This document shows positions 63,734 through 64,000 of a DNA stretch of 64,000 bases, one piece after another (positions within the stretch are counted from its first letter, which is position 1; every line of letters starts with the position of its first letter). The position numbers and the translations under genes are program-made. The stretch is from Anaerobacillus isosaccharinicus (GTDB lineage: Bacteria; Bacillota; Bacilli; Bacillales; Anaerobacillaceae), in NCBI RefSeq assembly GCF_001866075.3, contig NZ_CP063356.1:2408164-2472163 (forward strand), read 5' to 3'. The notes below the pieces were generated by a model. The model searched no databases. It worked only from the letters and a program-made list of their open reading frames with translations, and was not told the origin of the DNA.

Positions 63734-64000
<267 letters not shown>

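Overview
This is a low-GC, gene-dense window from a Bacillota bacterium. Ribosome binding sites are of the AAGGAGG type, TTG and GTG starts are common, and the gene content is Bacillaceae-like: LytTR two-component pair, FecCD iron uptake, LtaS, SelO/YdiU, CdaR-type regulator, IIC intron. I see no rRNA, tRNA, CRISPR array or replication origin. Genus cannot be fixed from the sequence; an alkaliphilic or anaerobic Bacillaceae is a guess.

Layout. 0-19 kb is an organic-acid/sugar-acid catabolic island: TctB/TctA of a tripartite tricarboxylate transporter, two D-2-hydroxyacid dehydrogenases, an RraA-like aldolase, an Ldh2-type dehydrogenase, a CdaR-type regulator, a LytS/LytR-type sensor-regulator pair, a VOC protein, an LhgO-type FAD oxidase and a 44-residue remnant of galactarate dehydratase. 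Three insertion sequences have landed here. An IS6/IS240-like element and a complete IS21 element (7-bp target duplication) are intergenic. An IS4-family element (9-bp duplication) splits the LytS kinase right after its H-box.

19-42 kb is mostly core. It holds a polytopic membrane protein, small genes including a retropepsin-like protease, a Fur-box controlled siderophore ABC operon, and a metallophosphoesterase. Next comes an envelope cluster: LTA synthase, DUF368 polyprenyl-phosphate transporter, UppP and two CorC/CNNM proteins. It is followed by a polysaccharide deacetylase, an operon of a tiny CXXCXGXG protein plus two DUF1538 proteins plus a PII protein, a chimeric integrase-YitT gene, and SelO.

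42-50 kb is decaying accessory DNA. A PAPS-reductase-like gene is split by an IS3 element, a DNA polymerase III delta-prime homologue carries a single nonsense codon, and another DDE insertion sequence and small hypothetical genes follow.

50.57-62.67 kb is the highlight: a four-level nest of mobile elements. A group IIC intron sits just after a transcription terminator. Its reverse transcriptase is split at PQGG by a recombinase-in-trio (RIT) element. The third recombinase of that RIT is split near its start by a DUF6431/DDE/AAA/DUF5348 transposon. The DDE transposase of that transposon is split at its catalytic DNG by a second, complete RIT element. Each interrupted reading frame can be restored on paper by removing the inserted element with one copy of a short target repeat. 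The two RITs share an end architecture (two direct 10-mers 17 bp apart and an inverted third copy) and both carry an extra 20-bp palindrome plus 6-bp spacer at the same end. The window closes with an RHH/EXLDI-like gene under a palindromic promoter and the start of a GH32 sucrose/fructan hydrolase.
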